Shown here piece after piece: positions 1 through 9,728 of a stretch of DNA of 64,000 nucleotides. The notes beneath the pieces were generated by a model. That model was not told where the DNA came from. It did no database searches and saw only the letters and a list, made by a program, of their open reading frames with translations. Position numbers and translations under genes: made by a program. Numbering within the stretch: the stretch's first letter is position 1; each line of letters starts with the position of its first letter. The DNA comes from Pisolithus tinctorius (Eukaryota > Basidiomycota > Agaricomycetes > Boletales > Pisolithaceae). The stretch covers positions 124,001-188,000 of the forward strand of contig JANFAH010000051.1 in assembly GCA_024663395.1 (NCBI GenBank), in the 5' to 3' direction.

Positions 1-476
1 TACTGGCAGGGATTGACATCCCAAAAGGTGAACAACAGCCATGGCCCATGCTGTTTTAGAAAGGACAGCCCAAATTTACCAGCTTCCAAGAGGACTCACT
101 TGTAAGTTCTACATCTCTCAGCAATCAGCCTCTGACCTTCTATGTACTTGTAGCAGTGCATGGTAGTGAACAGGTAATACACTGTGGCATATGTGGATTC
201 TTACTGATGAGTGATTTAGTTTGCTGATGTTCTTTTTGACCACTTGCATGGTAACATCAGGTCACTCTGTCGAGTGGCATCTGTAGACTTTGGTATCACA
301 ACCCAATTACCTCCAAGAAAAGGGCAGGATCCCAGGGTTCAAGTGGCACCAAATTGTGAAGAGCATATTAGGAATGTTGCTGCAGAGCCATATGCATGGT
401 GTCACAGAACTTTCAATGGTCCTACAGTGAGTGACATACCAGTTCTTACCAGAGGGCTCATACTGACATGATCTGA
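1..476. other. No gene recognised
   Basis: I see only short, stop-interrupted frames here and no domain, splice pattern or repeat that I can name. It may contain further upstream exons of the fragment at 477-967, but the frame leading into that fragment is closed by a stop just before 477. Confidence 0.4.
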
Positions 477-967
477 TAGGGACCAATCTGTGTAAAGTTC
501 ATTGACCTTTGCATTGATTTATATTTTGTCAAGGTTCTCCTATGGCTCCCAGAGTTAACCCTTATCTGGCTTGCCAATAGCCTGACTGATTTTGAATCAT
601 TCACAATTCCCATTAGGCTTATCAGCCATGTAGTCTATTCTGTGAGTATCTATCCTACACTATTCCATGCCTGGGGCAAGGACTAACACTGTAATCACAT
701 AGCTTCAATGGGCCCTGGAATTGGACATGGATAAGGGAAATAATTTGAAACATTACATGTCCAAACGTGGGAATAGTGCAGTTGACAGAGGCAACTCAGA
801 TAGTGAAGCAGCCACTCTAGAAAGGTATGCATTCCTTGATCATCAATGGGCATTGATGAACAAGACACATTGGTATCAAGTTATGAAACAAATTCAGTAA
901 GTTACTTTACACTCTAACATTTTGGTAGCTTCATGTATTTTCTAGGAATGCACTTTGTCCTGTCTGA
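477..967 (+). pseudogene. Multi-exon gene fragment, unknown family
   Basis: One open frame continues through three putative exons (about 477-641, 702-896, 946-967) once two canonical short introns are removed. Intron 642-701 starts GTGAGT, contains CTAAC and ends CATAG. Intron 897-945 starts GTAAGT, contains CTAAC and ends TTCTAG. The peptide includes the segments LLWLPELTLIWLAN, LQWALELDMDKGN and LERYAFLDHQW and would stop at TGA 965-967. Both introns have the 5' site, branch site and acceptor expected of basidiomycete introns, which is why I call exons in a region with no long uninterrupted ORF. I do not recognise the family and see no start codon, so this is a 3' part of a gene or a decayed copy. 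Confidence 0.35.
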
Positions 968-1753
968 TTGGTTCAAATGCCACTTTGATGATAGTTACAG
1001 ACTCATGTAAATTTGTATTCAGAATTGCTGCCCAGGGCTCATGTTCTGCAGCCCCATAAACATACAACAGTAAATGTTACTTCACATTGTCCACAGATGA
1101 CTACTGTCATTACATGAAGGTCTATCTTATTGGAGTTGTGCACACAAGCTCCCTCACATCAAGTCCAGCAGTTCTGATTTGGACCCTGCTTGTTCAGCTT
1201 GACAGCCATCTCTGCCATTCAATGGTCATCTAGCAACCCCAACTGGTCCTCATCCTTTAAAGCCATAACATGTTAGATTATGAGTTAAACATATACCCCA
1301 AATAATAATATGTATGAGACTTATGTCCACTGCCCTGACATGTAGTTGAAGAAGTTGTTACAGAGGCATGGTGTGATAGAGGGCACACCATGAGAGGATG
1401 TGGAAAGGATTGAGTATGTGCATGCACAAGGGAGGATATCATTGTGAGTACCAGTGATGTTACCAGTGATGATCAACACACTAGACAATGAGGACCCATC
1501 ATCTGCTGTATCCTCTCCCTCTGTCTCCATCACACTTGTCTGTGGTATGACATTTTGCACAGGCTCAACATCCACCATGTTGACAACCACTCAGCCCCTC
1601 CTGCAGATGGGTGTTGACTTGGGTCTCCTGGCTTTCCCAGTCATGACACTACATTCATTACTGATATGCCCTTCCATGCAGATGTTTGGATCCTCTCCTG
1701 GGGTGTGATATCTCACCCATTTGGATGCCAGATCTCTTGATTTTTGGAGTCAT
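968..1753. other. No gene recognised
   Basis: Only short ORFs on both strands and no domain or repeat that I can identify. Confidence 0.4.
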
Positions 1754-2247
1754 ATACTACTCAAATAGGGCTTTCAAATGCTCTATTGTATGCTGCAGTA
1801 GATGTGGAGCTCATTCAAATACTACATCTTGTGGTTCAAGGATCAGACAATTTCACATGTATTTCAGGATTGAGTCCTCAGGAAAAAGGGGACTTTGCTA
1901 TAGGTGGTTTTTTGGCTTTTTTTAGCCCTTTTTTTGCCATTTTTCAGTTATAAAGTGAAAAAGGATGACAAAGTGCAGAAAGACAATAAAAAGCCAAAAA
2001 AAAACACCTATAGCAAAGTCCCCTTTTCCTGATGGGATTCCACCTCACTCCTTTTGTGCTGTGTTTGTCCTGCTTTCCTTCTCCATCTCTCCTGGTTTCA
2101 TTCTGTTTTGAGTGCCCATCAATAATTAACAGTCTCCTCCCCCTCATGACTAATCTGTGCTGTGTCTCACCCATCTCACCACCAGGCCTCTCACTTCTCA
2201 GGGATGAGATACTACTCTATGAGAGCTTTCAAATGATGTGTTGTATG
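1754..2247 (+). repeat. Pair of 39-bp direct repeats
   Basis: Positions 1754-1792 and 2209-2247 both begin ATACTACTC, share the block GAGCTTTCAAATG/GGGCTTTCAAATG and end TTGTATG. By eye 32 of 39 positions agree. A third, more diverged copy lies in reverse orientation near 37726-37760. The pair brackets the hairpin at 1879-2032. Could be a dispersed element end or gene duplicate; function unknown. Confidence 0.35.
1879..2032. mobile_element. MITE-like hairpin with long terminal inverted repeats
   Basis: The left arm (1879-about 1922, starting TCAGGAAAAAGGGGACTTTG) is the near-perfect reverse complement of the right arm (about 1990-2032, ending CCCCTTTTCCTGA). Arms of about 43 bp flank an A/T-rich loop of roughly 65 bp. 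There is no coding capacity. Size and structure fit a non-autonomous DNA-transposon remnant; no obvious target duplication. Confidence 0.5.
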
Positions 2248-3029
2248 TCTGTCTAGATATGTTCTACCATCTCCATGAACTCTGTTGATTGCCCCAGCCA
2301 TTGCCATTTGAGAAATTCACCTCTCCCTGCCCTTGAAGATTTAGGGTTGTATCTTGCATGTCCCTGCACCATTTCTCTCACTTTTCCTGCCATACATTCC
2401 ATTAGCTGAACCCTCTCTGGGGACAACTTAGGTGTCCAATTCTGTGCAGCAGTAGTCTGAGCCACTTTTGCATATAACTCAGGATCAGGTGATCTGATGT
2501 AGGGAAGACAAGGTCTTCACCTACAATATGTCCAAGTTGCTCCCTTTTTTCTTTTCTTTTTGTTTTGCATTTTTGTTCTCTGCCTCTGGACTTAGCATTG
2601 AGCAGCCACATTGCTAACTAAGCATGCTTATAATTCAACTAAGCAAGATCACTACACTCAAAGGATGACTGGAGTGAACAAGTGCAAACAACAATGACAA
2701 AACTGGATGTCAATCACAGGCTGTGAGAGTCAAGGATTGTAATTCAATGGAGATGAGGCATGACAGGTGCAGATGCTGAGCTTAAGAGCTCAAAGGTTTG
2801 TTTTGTTTTAGAACATTTTACTTACAACTACATTATTCTAGGGGAAACAGCTGTTTGCAATGAAGTATGACCAACACCTGAGCTGTTATGACATGAGAAT
2901 CTACAACAATGTACAAGGAGAAGAACATCCCACTGGCAGCCAAAATCAAAGGTAACATTGCTTTTATTGAGCAAATGATGTCCAAGCTTGAACTGCAGCT
3001 TACTCACTGTGTATTGCAATCACTCATTG
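2248..3029. other. No gene recognised
   Basis: A/T-rich sequence with short shadow ORFs only. It abuts the 5' LTR of element B at 3030. Confidence 0.4.
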
Positions 3030-3526
3030 TGTCATAGCCATGTCTCGACCCCAGCTGGACTCGGCCTCGCCTGTCCTCTATCCCCAGATGTCCTAGCACG
3101 GTAGACACTGCTTTGCAGTGTCTGTCACTTCGGCTAGGTCCTGCCCAGTCCTGTCCCTGGTCCACCTTTCCCAGTCTCCATTGTCTTTGTCATACCTTAC
3201 TAATACTTGTCTTACCAATCACCTTAGCAATCCTTGTGAGACTGGCATTACCGGTCTCCGTACTATAGTTGTTTCTAGTATATAAGCTTGTAGATACTTG
3301 GCCTGTAGACCTCAGTCTGAAATCAACTAAGTATACTCTGATAACCTCGTCTCGGCCTCGGACTCAGACTGAGACCCATGCAAGGGAATAGCGCTGTATC
3401 CTCAGTCACTAAGTCCAATCCGTCCAACTATCTGTACCTTCGACTCCCCCCCTGATTCCAACCCCTCAGCCTTGCACCTGCTTCGGTCTCCAGTCCGGCC
3501 TCAACCCAGACATCCCGTACTTGACA
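3030..3526 (+). repeat. 5' LTR of element B
   Basis: Begins TGTCATAGCC and ends TTGACA. The first about 240 bp recur at 9486-9728 with a roughly 28-bp gap, which sets the left edge; the right edge is set by the primer site starting 2 nt further on. Contains a TATA box at 3279-3285. Confidence 0.85.
3279..3323 (+). promoter_or_regulatory. LTR promoter: TATA box and predicted RNA 5' end
   Basis: TATATAA at 3279-3285 is followed 35 nt later (counted from its first base) by AGTCTGAAAT (3314-3323). That 10-mer is exactly complementary to the primer site at 3529-3538. Its position fits a transcription start, so the RNA 5' end could serve as the primer, as known for Tf1/sushi elements. Inference from sequence only. 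Confidence 0.55.
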
Positions 3527-3528
3527 GT

Positions 3529-3538
3529 ATTTCAGACT
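3529..3538 (+). other. Self-primer binding site of element B
   Basis: ATTTCAGACT starts 2 nt after the LTR end. It does not begin with the TGG usual for a tRNA 3'-CCA primer but is the perfect reverse complement of the predicted RNA 5' end at 3314-3323. Confidence 0.55.
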
Positions 3539-3564
3539 CGCCACTTGTGTGGGTCTAAACCATC

Positions 3565-4928
3565 ATGGCAACCAAGACTCATTTTCAACCTCCCCATGGT
3601 CGTTCTGCCACTAACCCTGACTCTGCTTCAGCCAGTGGGGCTCGCTGCGAAACAGCTCTAGCTGCATTCAGCACCACTAGGCGCTCCCCAGACCCTGTCA
3701 GTCCTTTCAGGGGCTTTTCAGCCCGGACATCCAATACCCCCACTCCACATTGTCCCACTGCTCCCATCCCTGAGGGTGACTGCAGCGATGATGGGCCGGG
3801 CAACAATGATGATGACAACCCAGACGATAATGATACTGATGATAATGGTCCCGGTGATGATAATCCAGATGATAATGATCCAGCAGACAAACCGGACTTC
3901 CCAGATCCAGACACTGAGCCCGCCATTATGGTCTTGGACAACCTCGCATCAGCCATCAAACTATTGGCTCATAATGCCCATACTAGCCCTGAGTCCTCAA
4001 GCAGGACCAAGCTGCACAAGCCCAACACTTTTGATGGCACTGACCCCAAGAAGCTCTGCACTTTCTTTATTCAGTGCAAGCTCAATTTCCAAGACCATCC
4101 CTGGGCTTTCAGGACTGACCGTGCCAAGGTCATCTTCGCCCAATCATACCTGAAAGGCATGGCCTTAGAGTGGTTTGAGCCAGACTTACTTGGGCTCAAT
4201 GACCCCAATGACCAGCCTCTCTGGATGACTCCTGGAGGGAGTTTGTCCTGGAGCTACAAACCACCTTCAGCCCCCATGACCTGGTCGCTGATGCCAAGAG
4301 TCAGCTTGACCATCTACATATGAAGGAAAGTCAGTGCATCAACAAATATGTAGTTGACTTTAATCGGCTTGCCTCGCAAGTCCGAGGCTATGGAGACAGT
4401 GTGCTGTGCCACCATTTCTACTCCGGCCTCCCAGACCGAATCAAGGATGAGGTCTGCCAGGTTGGCAAACCCTGGACACTTCACGAGCTCTGCCACCTCG
4501 CCCAAGAAATAGATGCGTGCTATTGGGAGTGCAAGGAAGAAGTCCAGTGGGCGAGTAAGCACCAAGGCTCATCCAATTCTAGTAACAACAAGTCCGGTGG
4601 CTCCAGCAACAACAACAATCAATCCAAGACCAGCAGCAACAATAACAACTCTGGTTCTTCCCCCAAGCCGGCTTCATCGAAGCTGGGCAACAATAATAAT
4701 AGCAACTCGTCCAAGCCCGAGCCTAGCAAACTCGGCAAAGATGGAAAGCTTACCCCTGAGGAACACAAGCATTGCATAGATGGAAACCTCTGCATGTTCT
4801 GCAGAGGGCCTGGTCACTTCACTGACAAATGCCCCAAGAAGACCAGAAAGGCCAAGGCTCATGCTGCAGCTACCACCAAGGCTGCACTGGCCTCGGGCTC
4901 AGGTTCTACCCCTGAGACAAAAAAATAG
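3565..4928 (+). pseudogene. gag: Gag of element B, frameshifted
   Basis: Starts at ATG 3565 just after the leader. The N-terminal part has an acidic, low-complexity Asp/Asn/Pro stretch (about residues 70-110), then a retrotransposon-gag capsid region (FDGTDPKKL, WFEPDL) that shifts frame near 4219-4225 and continues to a Ser/Asn-rich linker and one zinc knuckle CMFCRGPGHFTDKC (CX2CX4HX4C, about 4790-4833). Ends at TAG 4926-4928. Gag would form the particle and bind RNA. The single frameshift makes this copy non-functional; otherwise it looks complete. Confidence 0.8.
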
Positions 4929-5640
4929 GTAGCAGCTCCCAGGACTCCACACAATCTGGGAGCTGTGTTGACTCCGGTTGTGCAAACTTGGAGGCTCGTC
5001 TCAACACATCCACTCTTTCCAGTCCGAATTCTTTAACCCCCTATGCCACATTAGAAAACCCAGAATTACCTCAGCTTCGTACTTTAGTGGACTCCGGTTC
5101 CACGCACTGTTTCATAGATAATCAATTTGCTAATCAACATTCGTTTACCCCTTACTCGGTCTCACCAATCCAACTCCGGCTTTTTGATGGAACATCCACC
5201 TTCACTATAACCCAGGCAGTAGATGTCAATATCTGCTTCGTGTCTGGCAATGTCACCCCGGTAGCCCTGTTTTTAGCCCCATTGGATTCTGAGTGTAAGA
5301 TAGTTCTCGGACATGACTGGCTCACCTGCTACAATCTGTTGATTGATTGGGTATTGGGCAGTCTAACATTCCAGACTCCTGCACAAGGAATGCCAACCCC
5401 ATCAACACCCCCTGTAAGCCTGGTTTCCACTGGCCTCCCTGACTCCAGTCCTAGTGACCAACCCAGCCTTGTGCCATCTGTACTGGTCTCCGACTCCCTG
5501 GCTCACACCCCTCTGAAGGCCCCTCTTGTTTCTCTAATCAATGCAGCCACTTTTGTGTGTGCCTGCAAACTAGAAGGGTCTGTCCAGTTCAACTTCAGCT
5601 CCACCCCTCAGATTCAGCTCAAGCCCGATCGGCCTCAGCT
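4929..5640 (+). pseudogene. Protease region of element B pol
   Basis: The frame open from 4988 encodes a retropepsin-like aspartic protease: active-site triad DSGST at about 5092-5106, then the flap and a downstream ILGHDWL-type motif seen here as IVLGHDWLTCYN (about 5307-5340). It is in a different frame from gag (gag stops at 4928), so expression would need recoding or a separate start; whether this is original or decay is unclear. A Ser/Pro-rich linker leads to the RT, with a further frame change between about 5620 and 5650. Confidence 0.75.
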
Positions 5641-7074
5641 TCCCCTCCTCCAGCCTTACCCAACGTCCCAGAAGAGTACCACGACTTTGCTGATGTATTC
5701 AGCAAGGCCAAGGCCAAGGCACTCCTGCCACACTGGGAGTATGACCTGAAGATAGAGCTCGAAGAAGGAACAACCCTGCCTCTCAGCACCATCTATTCAT
5801 TTTCCCCGGTCGAGCTGCAGGCTCTCCGGACCTTCATCAACAAAAACCTTACTACCAGATTCATTCAGCCTACCTCCTCCCCTTATGCTGCACCAGTCCT
5901 CTTTGTCAAAAAGAAGGATGGCTCCCTCCGGCTCTGTGTAGACTTCTGTGGCCTCAACAAGATCACTAAGAAGGATTGCTACCCACTCCCGCTCATCTCC
6001 AACCTATTAGATTCACCAAGCTGAGCCAAGATCTACACTAAGATTGATCTTCGGCATGCCTACCATCTCGTCCAGATTGCTCCAGGTGATGAATGGAAGA
6101 CTGCATTCCGGACTCAGTATGGATCTTACAAGTGGTTAGTAATGCCCTTTGGCCTCACCAATGCCCTGGCTGCCTTCCAGTGCTTCGTCAACACTATCTT
6201 TGTGGATATGTTAGATGTCTGTGTGGTCATCTACCTAGATGACATCTTGATCTACTCTGGAGATAAGGAGTCTCACAAGCAGCATGTCCGAGAGGTCCTC
6301 TGCCAGCTTCGGCTTCATGGCCTTTATGCGAAGCCAGAGAAATGTGAGTTTCACTCAGACTTGGTCGAATACCTCGGATTCCACCTTTCCCCTGCTGGCC
6401 TCACGATGTCGAAGGAAAAGGTCCAGACCATGTGCAACTGGCCTGAGCCTTGCAAGGTCAAGGATGTTCAATCTTTCCTCAGCTTCGCCAACTTCTACCA
6501 CCAGTTTATCTTTAATTATTCAGACATCGTCATACCACTGACTCGGCTTACCCACAAGGGTGCCCCTTGGAACTTCTCCAAGGAGTGCCACCAGTCATTT
6601 AATAACCTCAAGGCCGCCTTCACCACAGCGCTGGTCTTAACTCACTTCATCCCCAGGGTTCCCATCACTGTCAAGACCAATGCATCGGACTATGCCATCA
6701 CCAGCATCCTCTCTATCACTTGTGGCGACGGCCAGATTCATCCGGTTACCTTCTACTCCCGAACCCTAACCACCCCGGAGTTGAATTATGATACCCACAA
6801 TAAGGAATTGCTTGCTATTTTCGAAGCATTCCGAACCTGGCACCATTACCTTGAGGGCTCGGCCTCACTGGTCGACGTTGTCACCGACCACAAGAACCTT
6901 GAGTACTTCTCTACCTCTAAAGTACTCACCTGCCACCAAGCTTGCTGGTCTGAATTCCTTTCGCAATTCAAAATGATCATCAGATTCAGGCCCGGTAAGC
7001 TCAGGGCTAAGCCCGATGCCCTAACTAGACGATGGGATGTCTACCCCAAGGAGGGGGATAGCAGCTATGCCTGA
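5641..7074 (+). pseudogene. Reverse transcriptase and RNase H of element B
   Basis: From [11 protein letters not shown] onward this is a gypsy RT: fingers [15 protein letters not shown] (about 5908-5952), catalytic YLDD at about 6232-6243, VEYLGFHLS, then the RNase H domain (TNASDYAITSIL, FTDHKNL-like VTDHKNLEYFS). TGA at 6022-6024 lies in an otherwise continuous frame and looks like CGA to TGA. A second TGA at 7072-7074 separates it from the integrase in the same frame. Copies the element RNA into DNA inside particles; this copy cannot. Confidence 0.85.
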
Positions 7075-8430
7075 GTGAACCTGCAGAACCTGAGACCAGT
7101 CTTCACCCAGGAGCAACTAGCAGTCTCCCTCCATGCCACTTACCTGGAGTACCCGGTCTTATGGGCAGTTGTGCTAATGGATATAGAAAAACTTCATAAT
7201 GACATCCTGACTGCACTGCCGGACGACCCGGTCTCACAAATCTGTCTGTCCGACATGTCTGATCCCTGGTGGTCAGTGGATGACACCGGCTTCCTTCGGC
7301 TTGATGGAAGAATCTATGTGCCGGACTCAAATGACCTCTGCCTTAGGGTCTTGCACCTCAAGCATGACCACCCTCTGTCTGGCATTTCAGCCAAAACCAC
7401 ACACTAGAGCTCATTCGGTGTGAGTATACCTGGCCCGGCCTCAGGACATTCAATCAAAGACTATGTCTGGTCTTGCACGGCCTGCGCTTGGGCTAAGGTT
7501 CCCCACCACCGGCCTTATGGCCTCCTTAAACAACTCCCGGTGCCAGAGAAACCATGGAATTCCATCTCTATGGATTTCATTGAGCAACTTCCGGCTTCAT
7601 GGCCATCCTTGTAGTAGTTGACTGGCTTTCCAAGCAGGCCATATTCATCCCCACCCATGACACCATAACAGCCCCAGAACTCGCCAAACTGTTCCTACTC
7701 CATGTCTTTTCTAAGCATGGAATGCCAGCCCATGTAACCTCAGACTGAGGCTCAGAGTTCGTATCTCATTTCTTCCAGTCACTCGGTAAGGCTTTGGACA
7801 TGCACTTACACTTCACCTTGGGCTACCACCCTGAAGGTGATGGCCAGACCGAGCAGACCAACCAGACTCTCGAGCAATACCTCCAAGTCTACTGCAACTA
7901 CCAACAGGACAACTGGGCCGAACTACTACCTTTGGCCGAGTTCACATACAACAATGCCCCTAGCGCTACTACCAGTGTTTCACCCTTCTTCACTAACAAG
8001 GTCTACCATCCTAATGTCTCGGTGTACCCAGAGCGTGACCTTACCTCTGCCCAGGCTCGCAATTATGCAGTCGACCTAGACTCACTGCACCAGTTCCTAT
8101 GCAAGGAGATGACCCTTGCGCAACAGTGTTATCAAGGACTGGCCGATGCCAACGCATGCCAGCTCTGGACTTCAAGGTCAGTGACCAAGTATATGTCAAA
8201 GCCAAGTACTTCCAGTCTACTCGGCCTTCCAAGAAGCTCTCAGAGAAAACCTTGGACCATACCTGGTCATAGCTCAGGCCAGTACCCACTCATTCACACT
8301 GTGCCTACCAGACTCGATGCATGCAGTACATCTGGTCTTCCACATTTCCCAACTCGAGCCAGCCATCCCTAACTCTTCAGAATCAAGCTCAGATGAGCCT
8401 GAGTCCGAGGGGGAGACCACCATGCCAAAG
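7075..8430 (+). pseudogene. Integrase of element B, degraded
   Basis: In-frame continuation of pol after the TGA at 7072. An HHCC-like zinc region (LKHDHPLSG...H and SCTACAWAK, about 7350-7490) precedes the DDE core: SMDFIEQLP (about 7567-7590), a frameshift near 7605, TSD followed by a TGA then GSEF (about 7738-7760), and EGDGQTEQTNQT (about 7833-7868) with the catalytic Glu. The C-terminal part is frameshifted near 8160 and remnants run to about 8430, where they overlap the antisense zinc-cluster gene tail to tail. I could not confirm a chromodomain. Confidence 0.75.
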
Positions 8431-9365
8431 CCATAGGACTTGTCGAGCAGCGACTCGAGTGCATCAGCTATGCAGCCCGAGTTCTCAGCCACAGGTCTCA
8501 TGAAGCTCGAAGAGCCCTGCCAGGTTGTTGGCAATGAGCCCTGCGACATCAATAAGCTGCTCGAGCTTTTCCTCTAAGCCCAAGGGTCCCCCTGTGCTGG
8601 CCTTCCTCACCCCGCTCCCACCAGCTTTGGGCTCATCAATTTCCAATACCTCAGTCAGTTTCAACTTCGCCCACTTCCTCTGGCTTGGCCCAGGCTCGGG
8701 TGTCCCATTGTTTGGCCTTCCACTTCTTCCCTTTGTCGGCCTTGGATATGACCCTGGGACCGGCCTCAGAGTCCTTCCTGTCTCCTGGCCACTGGCATTT
8801 GCCCTTCGACTGGTTGCAGCAGACACAGGCAACCTGTTTTTGTTGCCATCCATGAGGAATTCGCAGACGACTTGAGCCTGGGCACAGCATGTGCAGCTAG
8901 AAAGGAATGTCAAGAAAAGTATGCACAGGATGGGGGGGTACTCACCCAGGGTCCATAACTACCTTTTTTACTTCACTGGCCTCGCTACCACTGGCCCCAG
9001 CTTCGTCACCCTTCCCGGCCTCAGCCTTGTGCTTGCGCTCAGCCTCCTGCCTCTCCTCCTCTTTGCACACTCTCCTCTCCTCAGCCTCCTGCGCTGCCTT
9101 CTTGGCCTTGGCCTTCTCCCTCTCAGCCCTCTCAGCCTCAATCCACTCCCTCTCCACTCTCTTGGCCCCCAGTCGCACCTGCTCTTCCCACTGGGCTTGC
9201 TCTGCCACCTTTCACCTCTTCCTTTCCTTCGACTTGGCCTTCATCACTTCCTCCTCATTGTCAGTGTCATATTGAATGGTGTCATCCGACACCTGGGGTC
9301 CAGTCAACAATGACCAGGCCTTCGTCATTCTTGTCTGTCGCAGTGATCAGCCTTGATTCGGACAT
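8360..9365 (-). pseudogene. Antisense Zn2Cys6 zinc-cluster gene carried by element B
   Basis: On the strand opposite to pol. ATG at 9365-9363 opens MSESRLITATDKNDEG..., then an acidic stretch (DNEEEVMKAKSKERKR), a long Glu/Ala/Lys/Arg coiled-coil-like segment (about 9208-9000), and an intron of about 50 nt (GTGAGT near 8943 to TTTCTAG near 8896). The next exon holds a fungal zinc cluster with spacing CX2CX6CX12CX2CX6C (CTCCAQAQVVC then CVCCNQSKGKC, about 8890-8790), a basic linker, and a helical C-terminal part (LEEKLEQLIDVAGLIANNL; SPSDSGSSELDSEEL). At least three indels and a TGA near 9210 break this copy. Zn2Cys6 domains normally bind DNA in fungal regulators; the function here is unknown. 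It is not part of the standard gypsy gene set. Confidence 0.65.
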
Positions 9366-9485
9366 GATGGTTAGGATGAGAAAGAGAGATGCAATGGGCT
9401 TAGCAGGCCACAAGTATCATTTTTTCAAACTCAGCCTACCACTCTTGCAGGGGTCTCAGGGGTTCAACCCCTAAGAGGGGGATAC

Positions 9486-9728
9486 TGTCATAGCCATGTC
9501 TTGACCCTGGCCAGACTTGACCTTGCACTCACTCAATCCGGCCTTGGCCTCACCTGTCCTCTATCCCCAGATGTCCTAGCATGGTAGACACTGCTTTGCA
9601 GTGTCTGTCACTTCGGCTAGGTCCTGCCCAGTCCTGTCCCCGGTCCACCTTTCCCAGTCTCCATTGTCTTTGTCATACCTTACTAATACTTGTCTTACCA
9701 ATCACCTTAGCAATCCTTGTGAGACTGG
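9486..9728 (+). repeat. 3' LTR of element B, truncated by a D LTR
   Basis: Matches 3030 onward from TGTCATAGCC to GAGACTGG, then ends abruptly where the D LTR begins at 9729. The 3' half is missing from the window. A purine-rich AGAGGGGGATAC immediately before it fits a polypurine tract. Confidence 0.85.

Larger units (their letters stand above)
3030..9728 (+). mobile_element. Ty3/gypsy LTR retrotransposon, family B (3'-truncated)
   Basis: Order on the plus strand: 5' LTR (3030-3526), primer site, gag with zinc knuckle, aspartic protease (DSGST), reverse transcriptase (YLDD), RNase H, integrase, then an antisense zinc-cluster gene and a 3' LTR (9486-9728) cut off by a family D LTR. PR-RT-RH-IN order defines Ty3/gypsy (Metaviridae). 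The copy is dead: several frameshifts and TGA stops interrupt gag and pol. Related solo or partial LTRs lie at 31623-32210 and at 29691-29923 with 37402-37476. Confidence 0.9.

Noticed and set aside
3585..3959. Minus-strand ORF of 124 codons opposite gag of B
   Set aside because: Ser/Gly/Leu-rich shadow of the acidic Asp/Asn repeat in gag.
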